A DNA stretch of 64,000 bases from Phaeosaccion multiseriatum (Eukaryota > Ochrophyta, other classes). Under the pieces are notes generated by a model that was not told where the DNA came from, made no database searches, and saw only the letters and a list, made by a program, of their open reading frames with translations. How positions within the stretch are numbered: the stretch's first letter is position 1; every line of letters starts with the position of its first letter. The stretch spans positions 1-64,000 of the forward strand of contig OZ218962.1 in assembly GCA_965112735.1 (NCBI GenBank), written 5' to 3'. The position numbers were made by a program, and so were the translations under genes. Shown here in pieces: positions 46,288 through 57,401 of the stretch.

Positions 46288-47230
46288 ATTGAATGTCAGG
46301 AAGATGGACAGATAGACCGAATGTACTCATTCGTACTGTACCTACCTCACCATGGCGCTCGTAACCCTGCCCGCAGCTGCCCGCAGGCCCAACTCTGAAG
46401 GCAAGCGTCTCCCTCGTGTTGTTGTTGTGTTGTTGTTAATAGCCTTGTTTTATTAACACCCGATTTGCGTAAGAATCGCCCTAATCACCCGTCTTTTATT
46501 TTCTTTAAAATTAATCGGGGGGGTGCTCTTGCAGAAATGCTGATAAGTAAGGGAGGGGGAAAGCGATGAAAGCCGAAAGACTATGGATCGATAGGCATCT
46601 CAAAGAGCGACACGAAGAGCTATAGCGCTTCTCCCAGCGTCATTTTGCGGAGTTCGTGCATAAATTTGGGCCATTTTTTATGCAAATCGAGTGTTAAAAA
46701 AAAATAATATGAGAGAAAGATATCGACTGTCTCTGTGGCCACCTCGAACAAGTCCAAGCTGGCACCCGAATATAAGAGGACAGATAGCCTGTCCTGCTGT
46801 CCCCCCTCCTCGTCTATGTGTCTACTAGTATCTATGTACATGGTGCATGCATGTGTGCACACGACCGAGGGAGAGAGAGTGAGTTTCTGGTAGCCTGTCG
46901 GAGCCGTTCCACTCCCCCCTCATGCCTCCACAGAAAGGGTGTAACGCCTCATGCCTCCACAGAAAAGGTGCCTCTCTCTCTGCCCTCCTCCTGGGAAAGG
47001 ATTCCTCCACTCGACCACTGTCCTCTCGGGCCCCTCCCTCCCTCCCTCCCTGCCTGTCGGATCTTGTAAGGAACTGCTCAGGAGCTACTCCGGGCCTAAC
47101 CCTAAGCAAGTCGGTCCTCCGCCAGCGCCAGCCCGCCCCTGGCAGGACAGTACCTTCAGCAGGACTGATGGCCTGCCCCATATGCTTGCCGTGCCTTACT
47201 TGTGTGGCTGCCCCATGCCCCCCTCAGCAC
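46288..47230. other. Convergent intergenic region with MITE copy 2
   Basis: Between PCIF1 (plus) and the GT4 gene (minus). It contains a GTTGTT run (46420-46437), the MITE (46448-46704) and a duplicated ATGCCTCCACAGAAA phrase (46922 and 46950). No gene recognised. Confidence 0.55.
46448..46704 (-). mobile_element. MITE copy 2 (about 257 bp), reverse of copy 1
   Basis: Left end TTAACACCCGATTTGCGTAA, right end TGCAAATCGAGTGTTAA: the same TIR as at 27209-27477. The interior matches the reverse complement of copy 1 (for example GTGCTCTTGCAGAAATGCTG and ATGGATCGATAGGCAT), with small indels. No transposase. Confidence 0.85.
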
Positions 47231-49151
47231 TCAGCAGGATCTGTCCTCCGAGATGCCTGAGATGGCCTGGAAGGTGCTGCCGAGCCACGGCAGCAAAGGC
47301 GACGCGTTGGCCACCCGCTTGAGCTGCCGAGCCATGACGCGCGCCCACAGAGCCAGCAGCTCCGCCCCCATGTACAGCTTCCAAGCAGAGACGACCACCA
47401 ACACGCCAAGCAGCAGCTGCACGCACCGCAGCGCCGCCAGGGGCGCCGCCAGAGCTCCTTGAGACGCCCTCTTGTGTTCCGCGGTGTGCATGGAGCGCTT
47501 GTACCAGCCCACCATGTCCCTGGTCACGAGCTCCGGCGTCTGCCCGAGCACCTTGTTTCGGCCCTGCCTGCCAAGTGTCAGGCGGAAGGCGGGGTCGTCC
47601 CTCAGACGCTGCAGGGCGGTGACTGCCTGTCCGTCCGTCTCGAACAGCAGCCCGTCCTTCCCGTCGCTCACTGTGTCTGCGAAGCCCTGCGTGCGCGGCA
47701 CCACTGCGGGGATGCCGCTGGCGTGTGCCTCCAGCACAGTGTTGCCGAGCGTCTCGAAGTGCGAGCAGGACGCGTGCACGTCGGCAGAGGCGTAGAAGGC
47801 CGGCAGCTCATCATGGCCGAGGAAGCCCGGCACACAGTGCAGGCGGTTGGCCTCCCCGTGCTGCGCCGCGAGATGAGCCCCCATGGGCCCGTCCCCCACA
47901 ATGGCGAGGAAGCAGCCCTCCACCCTCCTGCACACGGCCACAAGCTTGTCCAGCCCCTTCTCGGGCCCAAGCCGCCCAACGAAGAGCACGAGCAGCGCGT
48001 CGGGGTGTCCGAAGGTGAGGCTCCTCCTCGTGTCCTCGCAGCGCCTCTCGGGGGTGAAGTTGTGCACCTGCACGCCCGTCTGGAGCACGAAGTCGCACGG
48101 GGCGCCTTGCTGCTTGAGCTTGGCAAGGAAGGAGCGGGAGGTGGTGGCCACTGAGTCCAGCCACTGCGCCTCCATCTTCTCCTTCAACATGGCCAGCCAG
48201 CACATCGCGTCGCACAGGGGCGTCTTGTTGACAGAGCGAAGGAGAACGGGTAAGTCTGTGTGGATGGAGCCCACGCAGGGGATGCGCAGCAGCTTGCACG
48301 CCAACCCGAAGGAGAGCGACAGCGCGTCCACCGTGACGTGCACAAGCTCGGGCCGCTCTCTCTTGAGCGCGCTCCATATGGTCCTCATGTTGCGCAGAGA
48401 GGGGGCCGCCACCTTCTTGGACGGGTACAGGGGGAGGAAGGCAGACTCCAGGTACACGTACTTGAAGCGCGGGGCGGGCGCGGTGGGAGCTGCGGTGGGG
48501 GGTCCTCTCCCTCCTCTCCCTCCTGCGCCTCGGGGGCTCCGACTGGGTGTGCTGGGTGGCGAGGGAAAGTACGCTGCTCCGCCTGCTGCTTTGAGAGGTG
48601 CTGCCGGCGCTGGACGGCCTTCTGAGTCGACTATGGAGATGGGCGATACGCACTGCACGCTGTCGCCAAGTCTGGTTGGAGGCTCTGGATGGGGCATACC
48701 CTTCTCGAGTTCGGGCTCCTTCTCCAGCGTGAAGACAACCACCTAGCAAGGAGAGACGGGGTCGGGGAACAGACAGAAAGAGGGGGAGAGGGGAGAAAGA
48801 AGGAGAGAGAGGAAGAGGGCGAGAGATGATAGAGAGGGGCGGACAGAGAAAAGAGAGGGTGGGGGGGGGGGGAGACAGAGAAAGAGAGAGAGGAAGGAAG
48901 AGGGGGAGAGAGGGAGAGAGAGAAAGTACCAGTGAGTGTGGCGCGCGGACCAACCATTTTTCGAACGCGTTTCCTTCCTCGCGAGATGCATCACCGGGGC
49001 AGGAAGTGAGGGCACACACCACGTGGAAGGGTTAGGGCTAGTTGCCTACCTCGTGTCCGGCGTTGTACAGCTCAAACAAGATATCGGTGAAGCGCCGACA
49101 CACGCCATCCACCTGCGGAGGGAGGCTGTGTGTGTACACCGCGATCTTCAT
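47231..49151 (-). CDS. GT4-family glycosyltransferase, SQD2-like, with C-terminal membrane segment
   Basis: Two exons: 49151-49050 and 48742-47231; about 537 aa. The N-terminal Rossmann half starts MKIAVYTHSLPPQVDGV, the acceptor-side GT4 signature (cf. PPQVDGVSR in SQD2 and mannosyltransferases). The C-terminal half has LVLFVGRLGPEKGLDKLV, AIVGDGPMG and HFETLGNTVLEAHASGIPAVVPR, the nucleotide-sugar site with the conserved Glu. The whole GT-B pattern fits sulfoquinovosyl/glycolipid transferases such as SQD2, though a substrate cannot be read from motifs. A Pro/Ala-rich insert of about 60 residues splits the N-terminal half. Near the end, LLLGVLVVVSAWKLYMGAELLALWA is a probable membrane anchor, unusual for SQD2. 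No clear transit peptide is seen before MKIAVYT; a missed 5' exon is possible. Confidence 0.85.
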
Positions 49152-49575
49152 GCCTGCCTGCCCTTAGACTAGCCGTGGAGCCCGCCTTCCCCTTCTCTAT
49201 GTGTCAAGAATTTGTCTTAGTGAGCGGGAATACCGCTACTCCCGCTGCTGCTCGCGATGCTTGCCCCTGTTCCAGTTGCGTCCTAATCTCTGTGCTAATG
49301 CAGCCCTGCGAAGGCTCATCATCCCATAAAGGGGCGCTTTTGAAGGTTTGATTCGCGGAGCATCCGGAGGAGAAAGCGAAATTTAATCCGTAAAGTGCCA
49401 TCCCTCAAAACTCGATTCTACGTTCTAATGAGTACTACATTTTAAGGCCCCCCCCCGGCGAGCTGTTTCCCTGGAGGACAAGCCCGCTCCAGGCTCCAGG
49501 CGTATCTCGCACGTGTAGTGCCATTGGTCGCCCCTGGCCCCTGGCTTGATATGACCCATGGAGGATGCGCATCCT
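49152..49575. other. Intergenic, GT4 promoter side / aspartic protease 3' side
   Basis: 424 bp. Nothing coding is recognised. A C-run at 49449-49456 and AT-richer sequence at 49370-49445 are the only notable features. Confidence 0.5.
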
Positions 49576-51894
49576 TCAGTCTGTGGCGCCGTACAAGGCA
49601 TTGATGGTACCGGAGCCGCCGCTCTCCGTCTCCCTCTCCCTCTCCCCCGCGAGGAGTCTGCCCTCCCCCTCCTGCCCACTGCCCGCCTCTCCCTCGGCGG
49701 CCACCCTCGGAGAGCTCTTCCCTTCGGCACTCAGTCTCTGACTCTGGCTCTGCCTCCTCCTCCGCCTCCGCCTTTCCCTCAGGCAGGAGCGCACCAAGGG
49801 CGGGACGTACACCACGAGCACCCACACCACGCCAGCGGCCACAGCGAGCAGCGCCGCCCCCAGTGCCCACCTCGACCACCACAATGCGTCCCTCCTCGCC
49901 CCCCCCTCCTCGCCCCCCAGCTGCAGGAAGCCACCCCTGCCGTGCCAGTCCCCGCCGCTGCACTCGCCTGTGCACGCGAAGCCGATGCGCAGGTTCTCCA
50001 CGTCGAACACGGAGTAGTAGGCCTGCAGGAACACGTCCCCGAGGATCCAGTAGCGGCCCCCGAAGGATGGCTGCAACTTGATGAGGCATTCCCCGAAGCG
50101 CGAGCAGACCACGTAGTCCTCCGCGCGGATGGGAAACACATTGTCCGGGTACACGCCGAACAGGAGAGAGGGGAAGGCGCTCTCGTCCACGCCGAAGCAG
50201 GAGGTGCCCCTGCAGTCCAGGCCCTGCGTGATGACCATGAGCACGTCGACAAACAGGTCCTCGGGGATGGCGATGCCACTCGTGCCTGTGTCCACGATGG
50301 CCACGCAGCTGTTGTCTTCACACGCCCTGGCGGAAACCTTCTGCGGCGCCCCGGAGGAGCTGGAGGAGGTCGTGGAGGACTGCCCAAGTGCAGGCACACA
50401 CACGTAAGCATTAGGTAAGTACTAGTTAAATACTTCGTAGTACTAAGGAGGGAGCTCGTCCATGCACCGACGACTAACCTGTGCGGAGTGCGAGAAGGAT
50501 ATGTCAATGGAGGTGATGGCCACGGTCCAGTAGCGCAGCTGTCCGAAGCTGTGCCTCACCAGGGGCGTGTATTGCCAGGACGCGTTGGGACTCACAAGGC
50601 CGAGGTCGTAGGCGCCGAAGGCCTGATGGGGAGGGGAGAGGAGGGAAGGGGTCGGAAAACCACAGATGAGGGGGTTGGACAGATGAGGGGGTTGGACAGA
50701 TGAGGGGGTTGGACAGATGAGGGGGTTGGACAGATGAGGGGGTTGGACAGGGCAAGACAGCCCAGGGCCTCTCCCTCCTCTCAGCTTGACGCCTTACAAT
50801 GTGGGACGGCTTGTCCTCGTCCAGCGGGTCATTGGATAAATACACGCTGAACAGGAAGGGCACGTCCGGGTAAGTGGCGTGCAGCAGCTCCAGCAGAGTC
50901 GGTGTCGTCACCATGCTCAGGCCTGGGGGGGGGGGGATATGTATGGGTTCCAGTTCCAGCAGCAGTTGGTGATACTTCAGTCTACTTTGTGTCACAGCAG
51001 AGAGAGAGCGCAGCAAGCCCCCCCCGGTCCCTCACCATAGCACTCACCAGAGAATCCCAGGCCCGCGATGCCGTCCATCATGAAGGAGCGTATCTGCTGG
51101 TCCTCGAACATGACCTCCCCGAAGCTCACCCCCTCAAGGGTCAGCCCCTCACCGAGCGTGCACTGGTCCCGCGCCGTGAAGCCCTGCACCAAGCCGCTGC
51201 CGTAGTCCACCTCGAACATGCGGCGCTGGCCGTCGCCCCCTAGCAACATCTCGTACGTGTCGCTGCGGGCGCTGTCGAAGGTGGCGTGGTTGCCGCAGGC
51301 AGTGCAGCCCTTGCCGGGGATCCACAAGTCGCTGCTGCCCGTGTCCAGCACCACGCTGAGCATCTGCGGCGGGGAGCCCACGCCCACGTCCCCCACGTAC
51401 TGGCTGTTATAGTAGTCGGCCAGCCGCACCTTGCCCAGCTCGCTGTCCCCCACGCGGGCCCCTTCCCCGACCCGGACGTCCTCCTCCGCCGGCTTCTGCC
51501 CCTCCTCCTCCTCCTCCTCCTCCTCCTCCTCCTGTTGCTGCTCCTGCCGCCGCTGCTGCTGCTCCCTATCCTTTTCCTGCCCTCCTTCCCACGTCAAAGG
51601 GTCCCCTGCACTGCCGCTCGCCGGATGCTGCAACCTCCTCCTCCTCCTCCCCCTCCGCACGCCCTGAGCCGTTACCTCCACGCCAGTCTCGTACCCTCGC
51701 TCAGGGCCATCACTCGCAACTACCTCAGGCGCTGAACCGGCCCGTACTCCTCTCTCTACGGTCCCTGCTCGCCGCTGGCGCCTCAGGGGGATGAACGCCC
51801 CCCCTCCCCCCGGCGTAGCGCTGCCTCCACAGTCACTGCTCGAGGCTGCCGTCTCCGCCGCTCCACCCCCCTCCTCCGCCACATGCCACCTCAT
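49576..51894 (-). CDS. Pepsin-family aspartic protease (A1) with C-terminal transmembrane helix
   Basis: Exons: 51894-51048, 50922-50798, 50622-50479, 50379-49576; phases agree; about 639 aa from Met at 51894. First active site VVLDTGSSDLWIP (Asp about 184); flap DYGSGLVQGF; second active site VAIVDTGTSGIAIP (Asp about 402). ILGDVFLQAYYSVFD and IGFA close the fold. Both catalytic Asp are intact. After the protease core, WALGAALLAVAAGVVWVLVVYV is a membrane helix, then an Arg-rich tail, so it is probably a type I endomembrane or surface enzyme. The first 150 residues are low complexity with Gln/Glu runs, probably a pro-segment. A signal peptide is missing at this Met; a hydrophobic frame at 52268-52190 (MSFSIFVLGSAPAVLIVG) may be its exon, but joining it needs an unresolved splice. 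Confidence 0.9.
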
Positions 51895-52424
51895 CGCACC
51901 CCCTCCCTCGCCTCTCCTCCCACTACAGCGCCCTTGGTATTGCTGCGCTGTTATCAGAAAGCCAATGCACCTCTCTTCTGTTGTTGCTCTTGCCTCCCCT
52001 TGTACGGCCCTTTTGCTCCGGCTATTGCCTCAGACACGGCCTCATCCTCCTCGACTTCTCTCCCACTCCAAGCAGCTTCAGCTTCGGGGAAGGTGTCCAC
52101 AGTTAGAGTCGCGAGCCGTAACCTACGATGGTAATTGTATGTAGCGCAAAAAAAAGTAGACAAAGGTGGGTTGAGGACAATCAGATGGCACCAGACGGGA
52201 GGAACGATGCTCCCAACGATCAAAACAGCGGGCGCGGAGCCGAGGACGAAGATAGAGAAAGACATGACGAATAAAGCGTAGCGAGCAGTGGGATATTGAT
52301 GCAGGGGATGTAGTGTGCGCAAGCGGCGGAAGAGGAGGATGCAAAGGAAGTGAATAGAAGGCAGTTTGAAAAAAGTTAAACCCGGCGGGGGGGTGGGGTG
52401 ATTGCGTCAATCGAGGGCGGAACC
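51895..52424. promoter_or_regulatory. Divergent region, aspartic protease / DGK; possible hidden 5' exon
   Basis: 530 bp. The minus strand from 52322 to 51954 is an open frame of 122 codons that includes a signal-peptide-like segment. A GTGCAT donor at about 51960 and an AG shortly after would remove only about 23 nt while keeping phase, which is too short for a normal intron. The exon structure here is unresolved. Confidence 0.35.
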
Positions 52425-55400
52425 ATGCTCCCGGAAGTGTTCGAGGCCCTGGTGGAGGGACCCTCCGGCAGTGTCTTTCTCCCCACGCTCAAGCAGATCG
52501 TCGTTCTGATCCTGCTGCTCCTTCTCCTCAGCTGGGGAAGATGGGGAAGAGCGGGGGAGGAGGAGACCAATGACGCCACCGATATGTCGTGGTGGGAGCA
52601 GGAGGTGGAGCGGATGCCCCACAAGCAGCTGGTAATCCCCCCGTCCTCCTGCGCCCTGGTGAGGGGCGCCTCCGGGGGGCTGCAGGTCCACGCGGCGTCG
52701 CTCTCAACGCGCTCGTACGGCCTCGCCAAAGAGGTGACCTCGTACACACTGGCAAAACTCAAGGGGGTCAAGGGGGGCAAGAGCAAGGGAGAGCAGGCCG
52801 GAGGCGGGGCCGGCCCGGAGAGAGAGGAAGAAGCGGAGGGGTCCCAGGGAGGGGGGCAAGGGAAGGCGGAAGTCGGGAAGAACGTCAATCGGCTCAGCAG
52901 TAGCGGTAGCGGCAGTAGCAGCAGCATCAGCAGCAGCGGCAGCAGCGGCACCGGCGGCGCCAGCGGCAGCAGCAGCACTTGCAGCAAATACGGTGGCGGG
53001 GGTGCGAAGGAGGAGCGGCGGAATCGAAGCAAGAGCAGCGGTGCACTCAGCCAGCTCGGGACGGACCAGCCACAGCCAGGTGGCAAGGCGGGCCGGAAGC
53101 GCTCCCTGCCTCTAAAGCCCCATCACACGGATTCGCGATCGGCGGGAGACTGCTGCCCCCTCACCCCCACTTCCTCCCCCAAGATGACCCGCGCCAGCAG
53201 GAACAACTCGGATGTGCTCACAGTGTCAGAAACCGGAGGGGCCCTTGGCCGCGTGGTGGGGCTCGTGGCGGGATCCCGGGAGGTAGCGACCAAGGAGAAG
53301 GGCGCCGCCGCCGTGAAGCCGCCCGTGGCGAGGGTGGCGGGGCCCGACGGACGCTCCTACGTCATATCCGCACTGCCCTCCGAGGCCACCCCGCTGCTCG
53401 TGTTCGTCAACAGCAAGAGCGGCGCCACGCAGGGCAAGGTGCTAATCCACCAGCTGCGAAGGCTGCTCAACCCGCTGCAGGTGGTCGACGTCACGGTGCA
53501 GAAACCGGAGGTGAGGAGTCGGGGGGCGGAACATGTTGTGGTCGACGAAGTGCGAAGGGCAAAGGACTTGCTCTCACTCCCCTCCCTCTCCCTCTTGTTT
53601 GTGGCCTTCTCTAGGCGGTGCTGGAGGCGTTCGGTCGCTTGGCGCGGCTGCGGCTCCTCGTGTGCGGGGGGGACGGGACTGTGGGCTGGATCCTGACACT
53701 CGTTGACGACCTCGTGAAGCAGGACAGGCTGCGCTGCAAGCCCCCCATGGCGGTGCTGCCCCTGGGCACCGGCAACGACCTCGCTCGGGTGCTGGGCTGG
53801 GGAGGGGGGTACACGAGCAAGGACAGTCTGCAGGAAGTGCTCACAGATGTCAGCATGGCACACGTCATGCTGCTGGACAGGTGGAGCGTGGACATTCAGC
53901 AGACACAGGCCAGCCCACAGGGCACGGACAGGAAGCAGCGGGGGTCTGGGGGGGGCAGCGGCGGCAATGGGAAGGGCAGCAGCAGGGGCGGCAGGGGAGG
54001 GAAGCACCAGCACAAGAGGAAAGGCGGGGGGAAGGATGGCGGTGCGGCCGAGGACAGCACTAAGGCGAGCACTAAGGCGAGCACCAAGGCCAGCAGTGTG
54101 CGTGTGCGCTCCTTCAACAACTACTTGGGCATTGGGGTGGATGCCCAAGCAGCCCTGCGCTTCCACCACCTGCGAGAGACGAGGCCGCAGCTGTTCTTCA
54201 GCAGAGTCCTCAACAAGATCTGTGAGTGAGGGGGGTAGTGCTCTGTCTGCGAATGAGTCGCTGAGCATTCAGAGGCCGCCCTGCCCCTACCCCTTTTCCC
54301 TTCCCCTTGCATGTGTGCTATTGTTAAGCCGCCGTGGAGTTCTACTCCTACTAGTAGGACTTCATCGTTTGCTACTGCCAGACTACTGCCAGACTACTGC
54401 CAGACTGGTAGTGTTAGACTGGTACAGTACAGTAGTGTTGTTACACCCGCTTGTTTGTGCAGGCCTGCCTGCTTGCCCTCCGGACCGCCTGCGAGTGCTC
54501 ACCGCCCTCCCCCCCCCCCATCCCTCCCTCTCCTCTCCCTTCCCCCGGCCCCTCAGGGTACTCCATCCTCGGCACGCAAGAGGTGCGTCGCGGCTGCTGT
54601 GTGCACCGCCTTCCACTGCCATCCACTGCCATCCATGCCGCATCGACTCCGTGTGTGTCCTAACTTCCTTCCTCCCGTCTGCCCATATGCCTGCCCATTG
54701 TCCCTGCAGATGTTCCGCCGCAGCTGCGTGGAGCTGAGGGGGCATGTGACGTTCACCGCGGACGGGGTGGAGGTGCCCATTCCCCCGGGGGTGCAGGGCC
54801 TCGTGTTCCTCAACATCGCCAGCTACGGAGGGGGCGTCAAGATGTGGCACAAGCACAGCCGGGACATAAGCGGCAGCGGCAGCGGCAGGGGCAGGGGCAG
54901 CGCGAGTCATGGAGGCAGCGGGGCTGGAGATGGGGAGGGCGAGAGGGACGAACGGTGCGGCTCTGGGCTTAGGTTAGGGCTCGGCCTCCCTGCCTTGTGT
55001 GACGCGGCGGCTGCGGCTTGCTATGGCCTGGCCCGCTTCGGCAGGACCCTGGTGGGGCCTGTGGCTGAGGGAGAGACTAGCAGGAGCGGTGAGAGGGGCC
55101 GCATCCACAGCCGTTCACTGCTGGAGAGGAGCGTCAGCCCCAGCCCTGCCCCAAGCGATGGATCGGGCAACGGCTCCGACGACAGCTGTGGTGACTTGCT
55201 GCTGCCTCTGGACCAGACAAGCTCCATGCAGGATGGAGTGCTCGACGTGGTGGCTATCAAGGTGGGCAGAGGCGTATGGGCAGGGCGGGCAGAGCAGTGC
55301 CCATGCCCTGCTGTGAAGTGATGTCAAGTCTCTCCTTTCGTCTCTGTCCTTCCCAACACGCACACGTCTTCCATCTTCCTTCTACCCTCATGCCATCCCG

Positions 55401-55986
55401 TCCGTACCCATCCCACCCCCAACACCTCCATCTTCCTTGCCAGGGCGTGTTCCACCTGGGGCAGCTGCAGGCAGGCCTCAGCCACGCAGTCAAGATCTGC
55501 CAGTGCAGAACCGCCACTGTTAGCACCACACGCAGCCAGGTCAGTGCCCAGTCAGAAGCCCTCAGTGAGAGGTGCTCAGAAGGACCAGGGCAGCCTCTGG
55601 GAGAAGAGAGAGCTTCGCCTGCTGCTGCTGTTGGCCTCCTGTGTCGGTGACCGAGTGCAACTCTGACGCCGCCCATTGACTGCCATCCAACCCCCCCCTC
55701 CGCAGGCCATGCACGTGGACGGGGAGCCTTGGGGGCAGAGCCCGATGGTGATGCGCATCCAAGCCAAGGACGCCAAGGCCGTCATGCTGAGGAAGACGGA
55801 TGTGCAGGGAGGGCCCATGGCTAAGGAGGTCATGCACGTGCTGGACTGGGCACTGGACAGGCACGTCATCAGCCCAGAGGTGCAGATGCAGCTGCTGCAG
55901 GAGCTCAGCAAGCGGATGGAGGTGTTGGGGGAGGAGAACGACGCTTCCGGCCACCACGCTTCCGGCCACCACCACCACCACGGGAT

Positions 55987-56022
<36 letters not shown>

Positions 56023-56086
56023 GTCGCACCGCCGCCATCGGAGCAGGAGCAGCAGCGCGGCAGATGCCCTTCGCAGCGGCACTTAG
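52425..56086 (+). CDS. Diacylglycerol kinase, N-terminally membrane-anchored
   Basis: Six exons, phases consistent: 52425-53510, 53615-54221, 54557-54582, 54710-55261, 55444-55539, 55706-56086; about 915 aa. An N-terminal helix IVVLILLLLLLSW (about 25-37) probably anchors it. A long Ser/Gly-rich linker follows. The catalytic domain begins TPLLVFVNSKSGATQG and has VCGGDGTVGWIL (ATP site) and AVLPLGTGNDLARVLGWG. The accessory domain has FNNYLGIGVDAQAAL, VFLNIASYGGGVKMW and AMHVDGEPWGQSP. The enzyme phosphorylates diacylglycerol to phosphatidate. No C1 zinc fingers or EF hands are visible, unlike most animal isoforms; plant-type DGK1 also has an N-terminal membrane helix, but it carries C1 domains. 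Large Gly/Lys and Ser inserts interrupt both halves. The tail has His and Gln runs. The upstream GTG at 52398 was not used as start. Confidence 0.92.
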
Positions 56087-56794
56087 CGCCTTTCTTCCCT
56101 TTCGTGAGAGATCACGCAAGAGGGGGAGAGGGTTAGAGCTTGCAGCCACGGGCCGTTACTTGTACTACTAGTAGTCAGATTTAAGAGGGGGAACTTCCCC
56201 TTGGGGAGCGTTTGGAGCGAAACGAGGGGAGAGGGGAAGCGTGCGGGGGATGGGGAATTCATTCATTCGTCCCACACCTTCCAAGCAAAAGAGGCCCGTT
56301 TTCAGTTTTTTCAGTTCAGTTTTTAGTTTATGTGACCTTAAATGGAGTCGATACCGAAGCTTCTGTGTCTGTACCATGGCTTGTTTCCATTGAAAAAAAT
56401 AAATAAACAAACAAACAAAAAAACAGTACTGCTTCTTAGTAAATTTGGTAAAGTTGTCGTGTTGGTTGTCCGCCTTCCATTTGTAACCCATCTGATTTTG
56501 ACTTGCTTGACGAGCGAGCAGAGGATTCATCTTTTTTGAAGCCACCACACCAAGATACACCACTACCTCTGCAGAGTGCTCTTGCTCCATCCTCCAAAGC
56601 GGCCCTCTGGGGTCTGGGGCGGGGGGCAGAGTGCAGGGGCCGTAAATTGTTTCAAAAGGGGGCCTGAATTTGAAGGGGGGGGGATCGGGGGGGGCGGGGT
56701 TGTTGATGGAAGAGTAAGTAGGGTCCTACAACTGTACCTAGTGCTTGAGGAGCCCGAAAAGAGCTTTTTCCGTACCAAAATATATCTGGGGGGG
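56087..56794. other. Intergenic, DGK 3' side / poly-Gln gene promoter
   Basis: 708 bp without a recognisable gene. It contains TTTTCAGTTTTTTCAGTTCAG-like T-rich sequence (56298-56325), an AAAC repeat (56400-56422) and G-runs at 56675-56698 near the next gene. Confidence 0.5.
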
Positions 56795-57070
56795 ATGGCG
56801 CCAAGAAAGGGGGGGAAGGGCGCAAAGCGGAAGGGAACGAAAAGAGGCCGAGATGGTGGGGTCGCCTCAGCAAACGCCTCCAGCTCTGCAGCCGCGACCG
56901 CAGCGAATGAGGGGCTGGACGATACCGAAGAGTGGGAGGAAATTCCTCCAGAGCTTCTGTACCCCAGCGCAGATCCGGGCACGGGAATGGGGAATCTGGG
57001 GGCGCTCATGATGCAGCAGCAACAGCAGCAGCTTCTTCAGCAGCAGCTTCAGCAGCAGCAACAGCAGCTT

Positions 57071-57105
<35 letters not shown>

Positions 57106-57362
57106 CCAGGAGGAGGAGGAAGAGAGACGCGTGCGTGTGGCGGGAATGGCAAGGGGTGTCGCGGCCTCCTCTCTGGAGGAGGTGAAGGAGGAGGACGACG
57201 ACTTGGTCCTGCAGCCCCATGAGTCCGAGCTGCCCGTGGTCAAGATGATGAAACCATACGGCTTCCGGCAAGATGAAGTGGTGGGGGCCATTCGGGCTTG
57301 TGGCATTGACTTCGCTGCCATCACAGCAGCAGCGCGGGTGGGAGGAGGGCCCTTACCCCCAC

Positions 57363-57401
<39 letters not shown>

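Noticed and set aside
47459-48746. Long plus frames opposite the GT4 gene
   Set aside because: High-GC antisense frames; all conserved motifs are on the minus strand.
49558-50418. 286-codon plus frame opposite the aspartic protease
   Set aside because: Antisense shadow of a GC-rich exon that carries the DTGTS active site on the minus strand.
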